Notes: a model not told the origin generated them from the sequence alone. A DNA stretch of 64,000 nucleotides from Streptococcus bovimastitidis (GCF_001885095.1 NZ_LZDD01000001.1:558001-622000), one strand, 5' to 3'; shown: positions 10,125-19,327, counted from the stretch's first letter. Numbers and translations: made by a program.

Positions 10125-11552
10125 ATGTCTTACATTGATTATTCACGTGAACCCAGGTCAGATATTGCCTTTGTGGATATGAAATCATTTTATGCCAGTG
10201 TTGAGTGTGTTGATCGAGGCTTAAACCCTTTACGCACCTCACTCTGTGTCATGAGTCGAGCAGATAATAGCAATGGACTTATTCTGGCTTCTTCTCCTAC
10301 TTTTAAACGTGTTTTTGGCAAATCGAATGTAGGTCGTTCCTATGATTTGCCTTTTAATATCCAAACAAGACGTTTTAACTATCAAGTTGCCCAAAGAAAA
10401 GGCTGGACAGTAACCCCTGCGCTAGTCGCTTATATTGAAGCTTGGGCAAAACATACCTTAGTCGTCCCTCCTCGAATGGACCGTTACATTGAAAAAAATA
10501 TTCAGATTCAACATATTTTTCAAGAGTTCGCTTCACCGCAGGACATCTTAACCTATTCGATTGATGAAGGCTTTTTGGATTTAACCTCTTCCTTAAATTA
10601 TTTTATTCCTCATAATGATTTAAACCGTAAGGAAAAATTAGATGCGCTAGCTAGTCGTATTCAATACCGAATTTGGAAAGAAACGGGGGTTTATTCAACT
10701 GTTGGCCTCAGCAATGCCAATCCCCTCTTAGCCAAGTTAGCCTTGGATAATGAGGCCAAGCATAGCGATTCCATGCGTAGTAATTGGTCCTATGAGGATG
10801 TGGAAAATAAAGTCTGGCAGATTAAAAAGATGACGGACTTTTGGGGAATTGGTGTCAGAACAGAAAAAAGGATGCATAAGCTAGGTATCTTTTCCATTAA
10901 GGAATTGGCTAATGCTAATCCGGATATCTTAAAAAAAGAATTCGGGGTCATCGGTCTTCAACTCTGGTTTCATGCTAATGGGGTGGACGAAAGCAAGGTT
11001 CATAAACCTTACAAGCCTGTCAGTAAAGGTGTGGGGAACTCGCAGATTCTGCCCAGAGACTATTATCATCAAGCTGACATTGAACTTGTTTTAGGAGAAA
11101 TGGCTGAACACGTGGCCAGACGTTTGCGGCGTAAGGAAAAGAAAGCTAGTGTGGTCTCTATTTATGTGAGCTTTTCTAAAGGACAGGAACAAAAGCCCAT
11201 CAATAGTCAAATGACCATTGATCCTGCTTATAGCAATAAGGTGATTCGTCAGGCCGTTATCTTCTTGTTTCGCAAACATTATGTAGGGGGTGTAGTTCGG
11301 CAGATTGCTGTCAGGTGTGATGGCTTGGTCGATTCCTCTATTGAGGTTTTCTCTTTGTTTGACGACTTTGAAAAAAAGGAAAAAGAAAATCATTTAGAGG
11401 CCACTATTGACCAAATCCGTGACCGCTTCGGCACTATGGCTTTACAAAAGGGTTCTTCTTTATTGGAAGCTTCGCGTGTTGCTGAACGTAGCCAACTAAT
11501 TGGTGGCCATTCAGCTAGTATTGATAGAGAAAGGAAAAAGCTCCATGATTGA
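10125..11552 (+). CDS. Y-family DNA polymerase (UmuC/ImpB/UvrX type)
   Basis: This 475-residue translesion polymerase has both catalytic acidic motifs: D18 in FVDMKSFYASVE, and D147/E148 in YSIDEGFLDLT. The thumb/little-finger regions continue to the end, so it looks intact. It starts 8 bases after the S24 gene and overlaps the next gene by 8 bases. Such polymerases perform error-prone bypass. No UmuD homologue other than the S24 regulator is present. It resembles the ImpB/SamB proteins of streptococcal plasmids and ICEs. Confidence 0.93.
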   Translation: MSYIDYSREPRSDIAFVDMKSFYASVECVDRGLNPLRTSLCVMSRADNSNGLILASSPTFKRVFGKSNVGRSYDLPFNIQTRRFNYQVAQRKGWTVTPALVAYIEAWAKHTLVVPPRMDRYIEKNIQIQHIFQEFASPQDILTYSIDEGFLDLTSSLNYFIPHNDLNRKEKLDALASRIQYRIWKETGVYSTVGLSNANPLLAKLALDNEAKHSDSMRSNWSYEDVENKVWQIKKMTDFWGIGVRTEKRMHKLGIFSIKELANANPDILKKEFGVIGLQLWFHANGVDESKVHKPYKPVSKGVGNSQILPRDYYHQADIELVLGEMAEHVARRLRRKEKKASVVSIYVSFSKGQEQKPINSQMTIDPAYSNKVIRQAVIFLFRKHYVGGVVRQIAVRCDGLVDSSIEVFSLFDDFEKKEKENHLEATIDQIRDRFGTMALQKGSSLLEASRVAERSQLIGGHSASIDRERKKLHD

Positions 11553-11919
11553 TCGTTCTTATTTACCCTTTGCTTCTGCCCGGTCTTATTACGATCGTAA
11601 AATGGCTAAATGGATGGGCTTCTTTCTGTCAGAGCACAACCATTCGCTAGAGGAAGACCGGCAACGTAAAAATGTTTTTAGTCTACTAGCTCTAGAGGAA
11701 AAACAATTACTTTTGAGTCAGGCCTATAGTCAGCAATTGCCTGTTAAGGTCCGTATTTTTGAAGATAATCAACTTAAAACTTATTTTGGGAAGATTAGCC
11801 GAGCTAGTCGTGATGATTTTCAAATCAAATGCAAGGCAGTCTACTACAGCTTTCCCATAGAACTTTTAATTTCCATTGAACAAGAGGAGTCGACCGACCA
11901 TGACCATTCACTCTTATAA
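11545..11919 (+). CDS. YolD-like protein
   Basis: The product is about 124 residues. The N-terminal DRKMAKWMGFFLSEH fits the YolD pattern (DRGxxKWxxxxLxEH). The C-terminal half, PVKVRIFEDNQLKTYFGKIS to FPIELLISIEQEE, looks like the YolD beta domain. In Bacillus, YolD-family genes accompany Y-family polymerases (YqjX-YqjW/UvrX), matching this position. The start is the ATG at 11545 with AAAGGA upstream; an in-frame extension to 11500 lies within the polymerase gene. The overlap of 8 bases implies translational coupling. Biochemical role unknown. Confidence 0.75.
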   Translation: MIDRSYLPFASARSYYDRKMAKWMGFFLSEHNHSLEEDRQRKNVFSLLALEEKQLLLSQAYSQQLPVKVRIFEDNQLKTYFGKISRASRDDFQIKCKAVYYSFPIELLISIEQEESTDHDHSLL

Positions 11920-12205
11920 CCAAAATAATTATCAGTTCGATTTTTTTAGTAAGGATTACCGCTTGTTTGAAACGGATTTTTACAAGTACTCTGCCCTGCG
12001 CATTCCCCTAACCTTCTTAACAGATGATATTCTACTGACCTTAAATCGGTCACAGTCGACCTTCTTTAAACTCAATAAAGAAAATGCCGTTGATCAAAAG
12101 GACCACTACTTCTATTTTAAGCTGACGGAACATCCTAAGCATCCGGAAGTGAAGTTTTATGCCTATCAAGGGGTCGATTTATTAACTAAAGAAAAAATGG
12201 CTTAA
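11900..12205 (+). CDS. Conserved small protein of the SOS cassette
   Basis: The product is about 101 residues, starting MTIHSYNQNNYQFDFFSKDY and rich in aromatic residues (F, Y). It has no membrane segment or catalytic motif I recognise. From memory it resembles a streptococcal family found beside ImpB polymerases (possibly DUF5960), but I cannot verify this. It overlaps the YolD-like gene by 20 bases; the ATG at 11900 has GAGGAG 11 bases upstream. It is the last gene before a strong terminator. Function unknown; context says DNA-damage response. Confidence 0.65.
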   Translation: MTIHSYNQNNYQFDFFSKDYRLFETDFYKYSALRIPLTFLTDDILLTLNRSQSTFFKLNKENAVDQKDHYFYFKLTEHPKHPEVKFYAYQGVDLLTKEKMA

Positions 12206-12252
12206 TATTCAGAAAAAGCTTTACTGTTATTTATGAAGTTTTCTGACTTAAG

Positions 12253-12287
12253 AAAAAGTCTTCACACAAATTGTGAAGACTTTTTAA
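12253..12287. terminator. Bidirectional terminator after the SOS cassette
   Basis: The stem AAAAAGTCTTCACA/TGTGAAGACTTTTT with a CAAAT loop has T-rich tails on both strands. It also lies about 90 bases downstream of the convergent NOX-like gene. Confidence 0.9.
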
Positions 12288-12377
12288 TATGATTCTATAA
12301 GATGTTAAAGGAGTTTATCGTAGACTATCGAATCTTTACTCTTTAGGAAAATAGGACTGAAGACCTGGATTACTCAT

Positions 12378-13661
12378 TTACCAAGAAAACTCTTCAAAAT
12401 AAACACGTTCCGGATCCATGCCAGCTTCTTGCATCACATTTTGCCAATGGCGTCCCATGGCTATTGGTCCCCCTAAGAGAACAATACAATCGTCACGATT
12501 TTCTGGTAACTGCCCTAAAATTTCTTGGTCGGTATAACGTCCTACTTGGCAATAGGATTTGAAATTCGGATTTTCTTGCCACTGCATGAGGCGGTCTTGG
12601 TAGATAAACTGCTCTGGACTTTTTACGGTGTAAAAGAATTGAGTTGGTATATGTGGGTTACCTTCTACTACTGATAGCAAGGGCACAACTCCGATACCTC
12701 CAGCAATGATGATAGTTTCTTTAGGCTTAAAGCTCTTAATCAAGGACTGGTATTTCCCGAAGCCGCCATCTACTCGGATAGGTGAATTATTGGGGACCTG
12801 AGCTAGTTGTCTGGTGAAATCACCGTCCCCGCGGATAGCAAAGGATAAGACTCCCTCTCGCCCCGGTGCATTGACTAGGGAAAAGGGGTGAGGCTCTGCC
12901 ATTCCTTTAAGCTGAGGAAAAGAAATAAAGGCAAAGTCACCAGGATGGAATTTGAGCCGTGACCGTCTTGGAAGTTGAACTTGTAATTCGCGAATATTGG
13001 GAGCTATCTCGAAATTGGATATGAGGATTGCTTGGATTCCGTGGGCTGCTGGTTTGAAATGGAACCAGAGGTAGGCTAGGAAGACAAAGATGGAATAAAG
13101 CCAAATGAGGAGCATAAAAGCCTTATTAGAGACAATGAAATCGATCAGTTGGATGTGAATAAAAATCAACAAGGTTGCTAAGACATTGAGACGGTGTAAC
13201 CAAACTGAGATTTCGTGCTTAAAGACACTTTCCAAAAGCTTTTTGATGGTTTCCAAGATTTGAAAACGACTGGTTAACCAACCAGCCATGAAAATCATGG
13301 AGTAAGCGGCCAAGCCTAAGAAAATAACAAAGGCAATATCACCAGTATTTTTGATTAAACCATTTGACGGGTCCAATTCTTTATGTAAAAAAACTAAAAA
13401 AATGGCTAGCAGACTAATCATTCCATGGATCATATAAGCACTTGGTAAACCAAGCCAACGGTCAATCCATTTGGGTTTAGTGGCAATATAGGTTGAGGTC
13501 AGCATCCAAACATAAGCTAAGACACCTAGTGAAATGCCAAGACTACTATTAGCATGAACTCCTGTTAATCCTGTTTTTAAGGTATACAAAAAAGGTAACG
13601 GTAAAATAAATAGAATGACGAGCCAAGATAAGCCAGTTCTACTAGTCAGTTTATTAAGCAT
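12378..13661 (-). CDS. NOX-type bis-haem flavocytochrome (ferric reductase superfamily)
   Basis: This 427-residue protein has about six N-terminal transmembrane helices and a cytosolic FNR-like module. Two haem-ligand His pairs are visible: H79/H93 (H-x13-H) and H156/H169 (H-x12-H), the spacing of NADPH oxidases. The FAD motif is HPFSLVN (258-264), the NAD(P)H motif GGIGVVP (321-327), and the C-terminus ends in FSW with aromatic residues. This matches pneumococcal SpNOX rather than a soluble ferredoxin reductase. Expected activity: electrons from NAD(P)H across the membrane to O2 (superoxide) or ferric iron. It is monocistronic. Confidence 0.8.
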   Translation of the reverse strand: MLNKLTSRTGLSWLVILFILPLPFLYTLKTGLTGVHANSSLGISLGVLAYVWMLTSTYIATKPKWIDRWLGLPSAYMIHGMISLLAIFLVFLHKELDPSNGLIKNTGDIAFVIFLGLAAYSMIFMAGWLTSRFQILETIKKLLESVFKHEISVWLHRLNVLATLLIFIHIQLIDFIVSNKAFMLLIWLYSIFVFLAYLWFHFKPAAHGIQAILISNFEIAPNIRELQVQLPRRSRLKFHPGDFAFISFPQLKGMAEPHPFSLVNAPGREGVLSFAIRGDGDFTRQLAQVPNNSPIRVDGGFGKYQSLIKSFKPKETIIIAGGIGVVPLLSVVEGNPHIPTQFFYTVKSPEQFIYQDRLMQWQENPNFKSYCQVGRYTDQEILGQLPENRDDCIVLLGGPIAMGRHWQNVMQEAGMDPERVYFEEFSW

Positions 13662-14072
13662 AATGGATTTCCCCTTTGTTAAAGATAATCAAATCTTCTT
13701 GGTGGCAAATGAGACCCGAAAGTCCTTCTTTAGTGATAAATTAAGTAAAATCGGACTCCAATTCCCAAAATTTTTTTATGTATTTTCCCTCTTTAGATTG
13801 ATTATAAATAAGAATAAAGCAAATGTCTTAAATAAAACTAAAAAGACAAAAATTTTAATAAAAAATAATGGAAAGTCAGATAATTAAAAAAATACCAATA
13901 AAAAGAAAGTCAGATAATTATTAAAGCAAATAATAAATGACAAAAAATTAAAAAGCGCTTCCTCAAAATAAAAACTTGAAAGAATCTAGAAAGCATATAA
14001 AATAGAAGATAGAATTTCTGGATTAAAAATGAAATTGTAAGAAGAAAGAATCCATTCAGGAGGAGAAAAACA
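13662..14072. other. AT-rich intergenic region between divergent NOX-like and XRE genes
   Basis: This 411-base stretch shows no convincing gene. It holds a 16-bp direct repeat (GAAAGTCAGATAATTA at 13871-13886 and 13905-13920, 34 bases apart). A promoter for the XRE gene lies at 13976-14003 (TTGAAA, 16 bases, TAAAAT). An AGGAGG ribosome binding site sits before 14073. The rest is poly-A/T-rich. Confidence 0.6.
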
Positions 14073-14378
14073 ATGACTAATGTTTCTTTTGATTATTTTT
14101 TAAAAGAAGAACTTCAGAATGAAAACTTCAGACAAGAGTTTCAAACAGAAAAAGCAATCTTAGAAATTGCTCTAGCAGTATCTAAGGCGAGATCTAATGC
14201 TGGATTAAGTCAAAGACAATTAGCAGAATTATCACATTTTCCTCAATCAACAATAGCAAGAATTGAAAGGGGACATAATACCAGTATTGAAACCATGAGT
14301 AAAATTGCTGTTGCCGTAAATCAAGAATTAAAATTCATTTTGGTTAAAAAACTCAAAAAAGCTAGTTGGTTCATATGA
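14073..14378 (+). CDS. XRE-family helix-turn-helix protein, orphan HigA-like antitoxin
   Basis: This 101-residue protein has an XRE helix-turn-helix at about residues 36-90 (AGLSQRQLAELSHFPQSTIARIERG). The N-terminal helix pattern is like HigA/HipB-type antitoxins of toxin-antitoxin pairs. No toxin gene (RelE/HigB type) is adjacent on either side. Its last codons (KASWFI) and stop lie inside the following terminator stem, so the C-terminus is partly set by the hairpin. It may be a solitary regulator or a relic of a toxin-antitoxin pair. Confidence 0.75.
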   Translation: MTNVSFDYFLKEELQNENFRQEFQTEKAILEIALAVSKARSNAGLSQRQLAELSHFPQSTIARIERGHNTSIETMSKIAVAVNQELKFILVKKLKKASWFI

Positions 14379-14393
14379 ACCAACTAGCTTTTT
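14356..14393. terminator. Bidirectional terminator overlapping the XRE stop codon
   Basis: A near-perfect palindrome with arm AAGCTAGTTGGTTCAT and its complement is flanked by A and T runs. It serves the XRE gene on the plus strand and ffh on the minus strand. The XRE stop codon (14376-14378) lies in the right arm near the apex. Confidence 0.85.
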
Positions 14394-14410
14394 CTATTTG
14401 CGCTTTGTTA

Positions 14411-15964
14411 TTATTTCCGTTTTTTCTTAGCTTTTTTGATTTTATTAGCTTGGCGTTTTAAGGATTGTTTCATGGCGAATTCGCCCACTTTACCTTTAAG
14501 ACCACCACCAAACATTTGGCTCATGTCCATATCAGGCATTCCTGCGCCGCCCATCATACCTTCAAGGGCTGACATATCAGGCATACCACCTCCGCCCATG
14601 TTAGGCATATTCTTAGGCATGCGACTTGGATCAATACCCATTTGTTTCATAGCCTTATTCATATCGCCAGACATAACGCCTTGCATCATGCTTTTTGCTT
14701 GGTTAAAATCTTTGATAAATTTATTAACTTCGACGAAAGTATTTCCTGATCCAGCCGCAATCCGACGACGACGACTTGGATTTAAAAGTTCAGGATTTTC
14801 GCGTTCAGCCTTGGTCATTGATGAAACAATGGCGCGCTTACGGGCAATTTGTTTTTCGTCAATTTTAATATTAGCAAGCGCTGGGTTACCTGCCATACCT
14901 GGAATCATTTTGAGCAAGTCTTCCATAGGTCCCATGTTTTGCACTTGGTCCAATTGATCAATGAAGTCATTGAAATCAAAAGTGTTCTCGCGCATCTTCT
15001 CCGCAAGCTCAAGTGATTTCTGCTCATCATACTCTTGACTGGCTTTTTCAATCAAGGTTAAGAGGTCACCCATACCCAAGATACGACTTGCCATGCGGTC
15101 TGGGTGGAAAGTTTCGATATCAGTGATTTTCTCACCCGTACCAGTGAACTTAATTGGTTTACCAGTGATTTCACGGACAGACAGAGCCGCACCACCACGG
15201 GTATCCCCATCAATCTTAGTAAGAACTACCCCTGTGATTTCTAATTGTTTGTTAAATTCATCAGCGACATTTGCTGCCTCCTGACCAATCATGCTATCAA
15301 CAACTAAGAGGATTTCGTTTGGATGGGCTAGCGCTTTGACATCACGCAACTCGGTCATGAGTTTTTCGTCAATTTGCAAGCGACCTGCTGTATCAATCAG
15401 AACATAATCATTACGTTTTTCAGCCGCTAAAGCAAGACCTTGACGGACGATTTCAACAGCTGAATGATCTGTTCCCATGTCAAAGACGGGCACATTGATT
15501 TGTTGGCCAAGAGTCTTCAACTGATCAATGGCAGCCGGACGATAAATATCGGCCGCAATCATCAAAGGACGCGCATTTTCCTCTTTGATTAATTTATTTG
15601 CCAATTTACCAGCAAAGGTTGTTTTACCAGCCCCTTGTAAACCGACCATCATAATAATTGTCGGAATCTTAGGCGATTTCTCAATTTCAGCTGTTTCGGA
15701 ACCAAGAATACCTGTTAATTCTTCATTAACAATTTTGACAATTTGTTGGGTTGGATCTAAAGTATCAATGATTTCATGCCCAACTGCACGTTCCCTAACC
15801 CGTTTGATAAAAGTTTTAACAACTGGTAGGGCAACGTCGGCCTCTAAAAGGGCCAGGCGAATTTCTTTTGTAACCTCTTGAACATCTTTTTCTGATAATT
15901 TTTTCTTACCACGAATATTTTTAAAAACGCCCTGCAAGCGTTCTGTTAAACTTTCAAAAGCCAT
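14411..15964 (-). CDS. ffh: Signal recognition particle protein Ffh
   Basis: This is the 517-residue SRP54 GTPase that targets nascent membrane and secreted proteins. The N domain (1-90) is followed by the G domain with P-loop GLQGAGKTT (108-116), DTAGR and TKIDGDTRGG. The methionine-rich M domain runs to a basic, lysine-rich tail. It lies 12 bases downstream of ylxM, the usual ylxM-ffh operon of Firmicutes. Confidence 0.98.
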   Translation of the reverse strand: MAFESLTERLQGVFKNIRGKKKLSEKDVQEVTKEIRLALLEADVALPVVKTFIKRVRERAVGHEIIDTLDPTQQIVKIVNEELTGILGSETAEIEKSPKIPTIIMMVGLQGAGKTTFAGKLANKLIKEENARPLMIAADIYRPAAIDQLKTLGQQINVPVFDMGTDHSAVEIVRQGLALAAEKRNDYVLIDTAGRLQIDEKLMTELRDVKALAHPNEILLVVDSMIGQEAANVADEFNKQLEITGVVLTKIDGDTRGGAALSVREITGKPIKFTGTGEKITDIETFHPDRMASRILGMGDLLTLIEKASQEYDEQKSLELAEKMRENTFDFNDFIDQLDQVQNMGPMEDLLKMIPGMAGNPALANIKIDEKQIARKRAIVSSMTKAERENPELLNPSRRRRIAAGSGNTFVEVNKFIKDFNQAKSMMQGVMSGDMNKAMKQMGIDPSRMPKNMPNMGGGGMPDMSALEGMMGGAGMPDMDMSQMFGGGLKGKVGEFAMKQSLKRQANKIKKAKKKRK

Positions 15965-15976
15965 CTGTTTCTCCTC

Positions 15977-16309
15977 TTAATCTCTGTTATCAATACTTGT
16001 TAAAATTGAAATTTTCTCCTGCAAGAAAGCATCATTAGGATACTTTTCAGAAATTGCATCAAAAATTTCACTACGAACCACATAGTCCGAATACATATGA
16101 AGTTTCATTTCATATGTTTCTAAAATCTTCTCAGTACGTTTAATATTATCATAAACCGCTTGACGACTGACCCCAAATTCTTCAGCAATCTCAGCCAAAC
16201 TATAATCGTCCGCATAATATAGTTCAATGTAGTTCATTTGCTTATCGGTTAATAGCGCAGCATAAAATTCAAAAAGGGCATTCATCCGGTTTGTTTTTTC
16301 AATTTCCAT
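15977..16309 (-). CDS. ylxM: YlxM family DNA-binding protein
   Basis: The product is about 110 residues and is all-helical with a sigma-70 region 4-like helix-turn-helix ([21 protein letters not shown]). YlxM proteins are encoded with ffh and are thought to stimulate or interact with SRP. The start is uncertain: the ATG at 16309 ([15 protein letters not shown]) gives the familiar N-terminus. An ATG at 16318 adds three residues, and neither has a strong ribosome binding site. Confidence 0.88.
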   Translation of the reverse strand: MEIEKTNRMNALFEFYAALLTDKQMNYIELYYADDYSLAEIAEEFGVSRQAVYDNIKRTEKILETYEMKLHMYSDYVVRSEIFDAISEKYPNDAFLQEKISILTSIDNRD

Positions 16310-16504
16310 AGACACCATTTTACCATATATTGCCTCGAAATAATAGTGGGAAATGCCCTGATAACAGCTTCTCCATCAGTTGCCACTGTACAGGAAGCAA
16401 AAAAGATGAAAGGCCGTTCCAAGCTGAAGAATTAATTTTCATGAATAAGTCATTTCTCCAATTAAAAGTTGGCAAAATAATTAAAAGAGTTTGCTTTCAA
16501 ACTC

Positions 16505-17203
16505 TCAATTATTTTCCAGATAGAATTCAAAGCGATCGCCCACATACTGACTGCGAACATACTCAAATGGATTTCCGTTGGTGAAATAAGATACTTGGGT
16601 TAAAGCAAGGATGGCGTGGCCACGACTAACCGCTAAATAAGTGGCAACGCGTTCGCTTGCTGTTTTAGCATAAATAGTTTGTCGGCTTTTGCCGATTTCA
16701 TAACCATTAGCCACTAAGGTTTTAAAGAAATGCTCAGTAATGTCTTCACGTTTGACATTTTTGATGAATTTTTCAGGAATTGAGGCTACTTCATAAACCA
16801 AAGGGACATTATCAGCATAACGGACCCGCTCCATACGAACCACATAATCAGTGGCTTCTAAATTGAGTTCTTTGATTTCAGTATCTGAAGCAAGTTGTCT
16901 TTGGTAAGAAAGTAGTTTTGAGGAAGGTTGTTTGCCTTGAGAGTTAACAATTTCCGTGAAGGATGTAGTTCCTCGCATTTTTTCTTGGACTCTTTGGCTA
17001 GATACATAAGTACCAGAACCAATGCGTCTTTCTAAAATACCTTCTTCTACTAAAAGCGTAATGGCTTGACGTAAGGTCATGCGACTTACCTCAAAGTGAT
17101 CGGCTAGGTCTCTTTCGCTTGGAAGACGGTCACCAATTGCCCAAACTTGGTCGTCAATATCTTTTTTGATAGCATCATGAATTTTAATATAGGCTGGTAA
17201 CAT
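16505..17203 (-). CDS. GntR/HutC-family regulator (NagR-like)
   Basis: This 232-residue regulator has an N-terminal winged helix (residues 1-70, LPSERDLADHFEVSRMTLRQ and the wing GSGTYV). A C-terminal UTRA effector domain follows (about 95-230). It stands alone and is divergent from guaA across a 304-base gap. UTRA regulators of this shape in streptococci respond to amino-sugar phosphates (NagR/YvoA). That identity is an inference, because no nag gene is nearby. Confidence 0.82.
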   Translation of the reverse strand: MLPAYIKIHDAIKKDIDDQVWAIGDRLPSERDLADHFEVSRMTLRQAITLLVEEGILERRIGSGTYVSSQRVQEKMRGTTSFTEIVNSQGKQPSSKLLSYQRQLASDTEIKELNLEATDYVVRMERVRYADNVPLVYEVASIPEKFIKNVKREDITEHFFKTLVANGYEIGKSRQTIYAKTASERVATYLAVSRGHAILALTQVSYFTNGNPFEYVRSQYVGDRFEFYLENN

Positions 17204-17507
17204 GTCACGTCTCCCTAGTTTGTTTACTATTACAACTATTCTATCATAATCACTAGCACTTTAGTGGACAAAGTTCCAAAAATGTCTGCCTTTATTCTAA
17301 AAAATTCCATTTTTATCATGTAATTTCTTTTTATGACAGACTTTTTAACAATTTTTACCTAAAAATAGACTCTATTTTTTTAAAACGTTTGGATTTAGCC
17401 TTTAACAGCAAACAATTAACCGAATTTCTAATGCCATTCTCAAAAAAATATGCTACAATGAGATGAAAACCATTAGTCCAAAGAGTAATGGAAATGAAAG
17501 GATTACA
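17204..17507. promoter_or_regulatory. Divergent promoter region gntR/guaA
   Basis: This 304-base intergenic stretch contains an extended -10 box for guaA (TGCTACAAT, 17451-17459) and an AAAGGA ribosome binding site before 17508. On the minus strand, TGATTATGAT is a possible extended -10 for the GntR gene. No purine riboswitch was recognisable here, unlike upstream of xpt. Confidence 0.55.
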
Positions 17508-19070
17508 ATGACTGAAATTTCAATTTTGAAAGATGTTCAAAAAATCATCGTTCTTGATTATGGTAGCCAATACAATCAGTTAATTGCTAGACGCATTCGT
17601 GAGTTTGGCGTTTTTTCTGAATTAAAGAGCCATAAAATCTCTGCTGCCGAAATTCGCGAGATTAACCCTGTAGGTATCGTTCTATCTGGAGGCCCTAATT
17701 CTGTTTATGCTGAAGATGCCTTCGGTATTGATCCAGAAATTTTTGAATTAGGAATTCCAATTCTTGGTATCTGTTATGGTATGCAATTGATTACTGAAAA
17801 ACTTGGTGGTAAGGTTGTTCCTGCTGGGCAAGCTGGTAATCGTGAGTATGGTCAATCAACGCTAACCCTTCGTACAGAGTCTAAACTCTTCGCTGATACG
17901 CCTGAAGAACAATTAGTTCTTATGAGTCACGGCGATGCGGTTACTGAAATTCCAGAAGGCTTCCACTTGGTTGGAGATTCAGCTGACTGTCCTTATGCTG
18001 CTATTGAAAATACAGAAAAACAAATCTACGGTATTCAATTCCACCCAGAAGTAAGACATTCTATTTATGGAAATGACATTCTTAGAAACTTTGCAATGTT
18101 CATCTGTGGAGCTCGTGGCGACTGGTCAATGGATAATTTCATTGATATGCAAATCGACAACATCCGTAAACAAGTAGGTGATCGTAAGGTACTTCTTGGA
18201 TTATCTGGTGGTGTTGACTCTTCAGTTGTTGGGGTTCTTTTACAAAAAGCCATTGGTGACCAATTAACCTGTATCTTTGTCGACCATGGTCTTCTTCGTA
18301 AAGACGAAGGTGATCAAGTTATGGGCATGCTTGGTGGCAAGTTTGGCCTTAACATTATCCGCGTTGACGCTAAAGATCGATTCTTAGATTTATTAGCCGG
18401 TGTTGATGATCCAGAGAGAAAACGTAAGATCATCGGTAACGAGTTTGTTTACGTCTTTGACGATGAAGCAAGCAAATTAAAAGGTGTTGACTTCCTAGCA
18501 CAAGGAACACTCTATACTGATATTATTGAATCAGGAACAGAGACTGCTCAAACCATTAAATCTCACCATAACGTCGGTGGTCTTCCGGAAGACATGCAGT
18601 TCCAGTTGATCGAGCCGCTTAATACTTTGTTTAAAGATGAGGTTCGTGCTCTCGGTATCGCCCTTGGAATGCCTGAAAACATTGTATGGCGGCAACCATT
18701 CCCTGGTCCTGGTCTTGCCATCCGTGTTATGGGTGCCATCACCGAAGAAAAATTAGAAACTGTCCGTGAATCTGACGCAATCCTCCGTGAAGAAATTGCT
18801 AAAGCTGGCCTTGACCGAGACGTATGGCAATATTTCACCGTTAATACTGGCGTTCGTTCTGTTGGGGTTATGGGTGATGGTCGTACTTACGATTACACTA
18901 TCGCTATCCGTGCAATCACTTCTATCGATGGTATGACAGCAGATTTCGCTCAATTACCATGGGATGTTCTTAAGAAAATTTCAACTCGAATCGTAAACGA
19001 AGTTGACCACGTCAACCGCATCGTCTACGACATCACAAGCAAACCACCTGCAACGGTTGAGTGGGAGTGA
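17508..19070 (+). CDS. guaA: GMP synthase (glutamine-hydrolysing)
   Basis: This 520-residue enzyme converts XMP, ATP and glutamine to GMP. The class I amidotransferase domain has its nucleophile C89 in LGICYGMQ and a His/Glu pair at IQFHPEV. The ATP pyrophosphatase domain has the SGGVDSS loop, and the C-terminal dimerisation domain ends [11 protein letters not shown]. An upstream ATG at 17463 is in frame, but the ATG at 17508 has the ribosome binding site and the family N-terminus. A terminator follows directly. Confidence 0.98.
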   Translation: MTEISILKDVQKIIVLDYGSQYNQLIARRIREFGVFSELKSHKISAAEIREINPVGIVLSGGPNSVYAEDAFGIDPEIFELGIPILGICYGMQLITEKLGGKVVPAGQAGNREYGQSTLTLRTESKLFADTPEEQLVLMSHGDAVTEIPEGFHLVGDSADCPYAAIENTEKQIYGIQFHPEVRHSIYGNDILRNFAMFICGARGDWSMDNFIDMQIDNIRKQVGDRKVLLGLSGGVDSSVVGVLLQKAIGDQLTCIFVDHGLLRKDEGDQVMGMLGGKFGLNIIRVDAKDRFLDLLAGVDDPERKRKIIGNEFVYVFDDEASKLKGVDFLAQGTLYTDIIESGTETAQTIKSHHNVGGLPEDMQFQLIEPLNTLFKDEVRALGIALGMPENIVWRQPFPGPGLAIRVMGAITEEKLETVRESDAILREEIAKAGLDRDVWQYFTVNTGVRSVGVMGDGRTYDYTIAIRAITSIDGMTADFAQLPWDVLKKISTRIVNEVDHVNRIVYDITSKPPATVEWE

Positions 19071-19115
19071 TTTTTACCAATCTCGACCTTTAAAATAACA
19101 AAGCGAGAGGGTATT

Positions 19116-19147
19116 ATAAAGAGTAACCGATTGGTTACTCTTTTCTT
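19116..19147 (+). terminator. Terminator of guaA
   Basis: The stem AAAGAGTAACC/GGTTACTCTTT with a GATT loop is followed by TTTTC. Confidence 0.88.
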
Positions 19148-19327
19148 CTATTTCAGTTAACTTTCTCATTTTCACAGATTCTAATGTTTGACATTAAAGA
19201 GTCACTAAATTCAAAACTAAAATGATATTTTTCTTTATTTCTAACATAGGCACCTAACTTTTCATACCTCTAGTCTAATGTTATAATAGTAATAATTGAC
19301 ACAAATTATTAGATTTATGAGGGATTT

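Noticed and set aside
13615..13887. Plus-strand frame of 90 codons upstream of the NOX-like gene
   Set aside because: It starts inside the opposite gene, ends in poly-lysine-like AT-rich sequence and has no ribosome binding site.
13945..13965. cre-like sequence AAAAAGCGCTTCCT upstream of the XRE gene
   Set aside because: Two mismatches at conserved positions (TG replaced by AA); too weak to call.
17204..17507. Purine riboswitch before guaA
   Set aside because: No TTTCTAC or P1/P3 arrangement as found before xpt.
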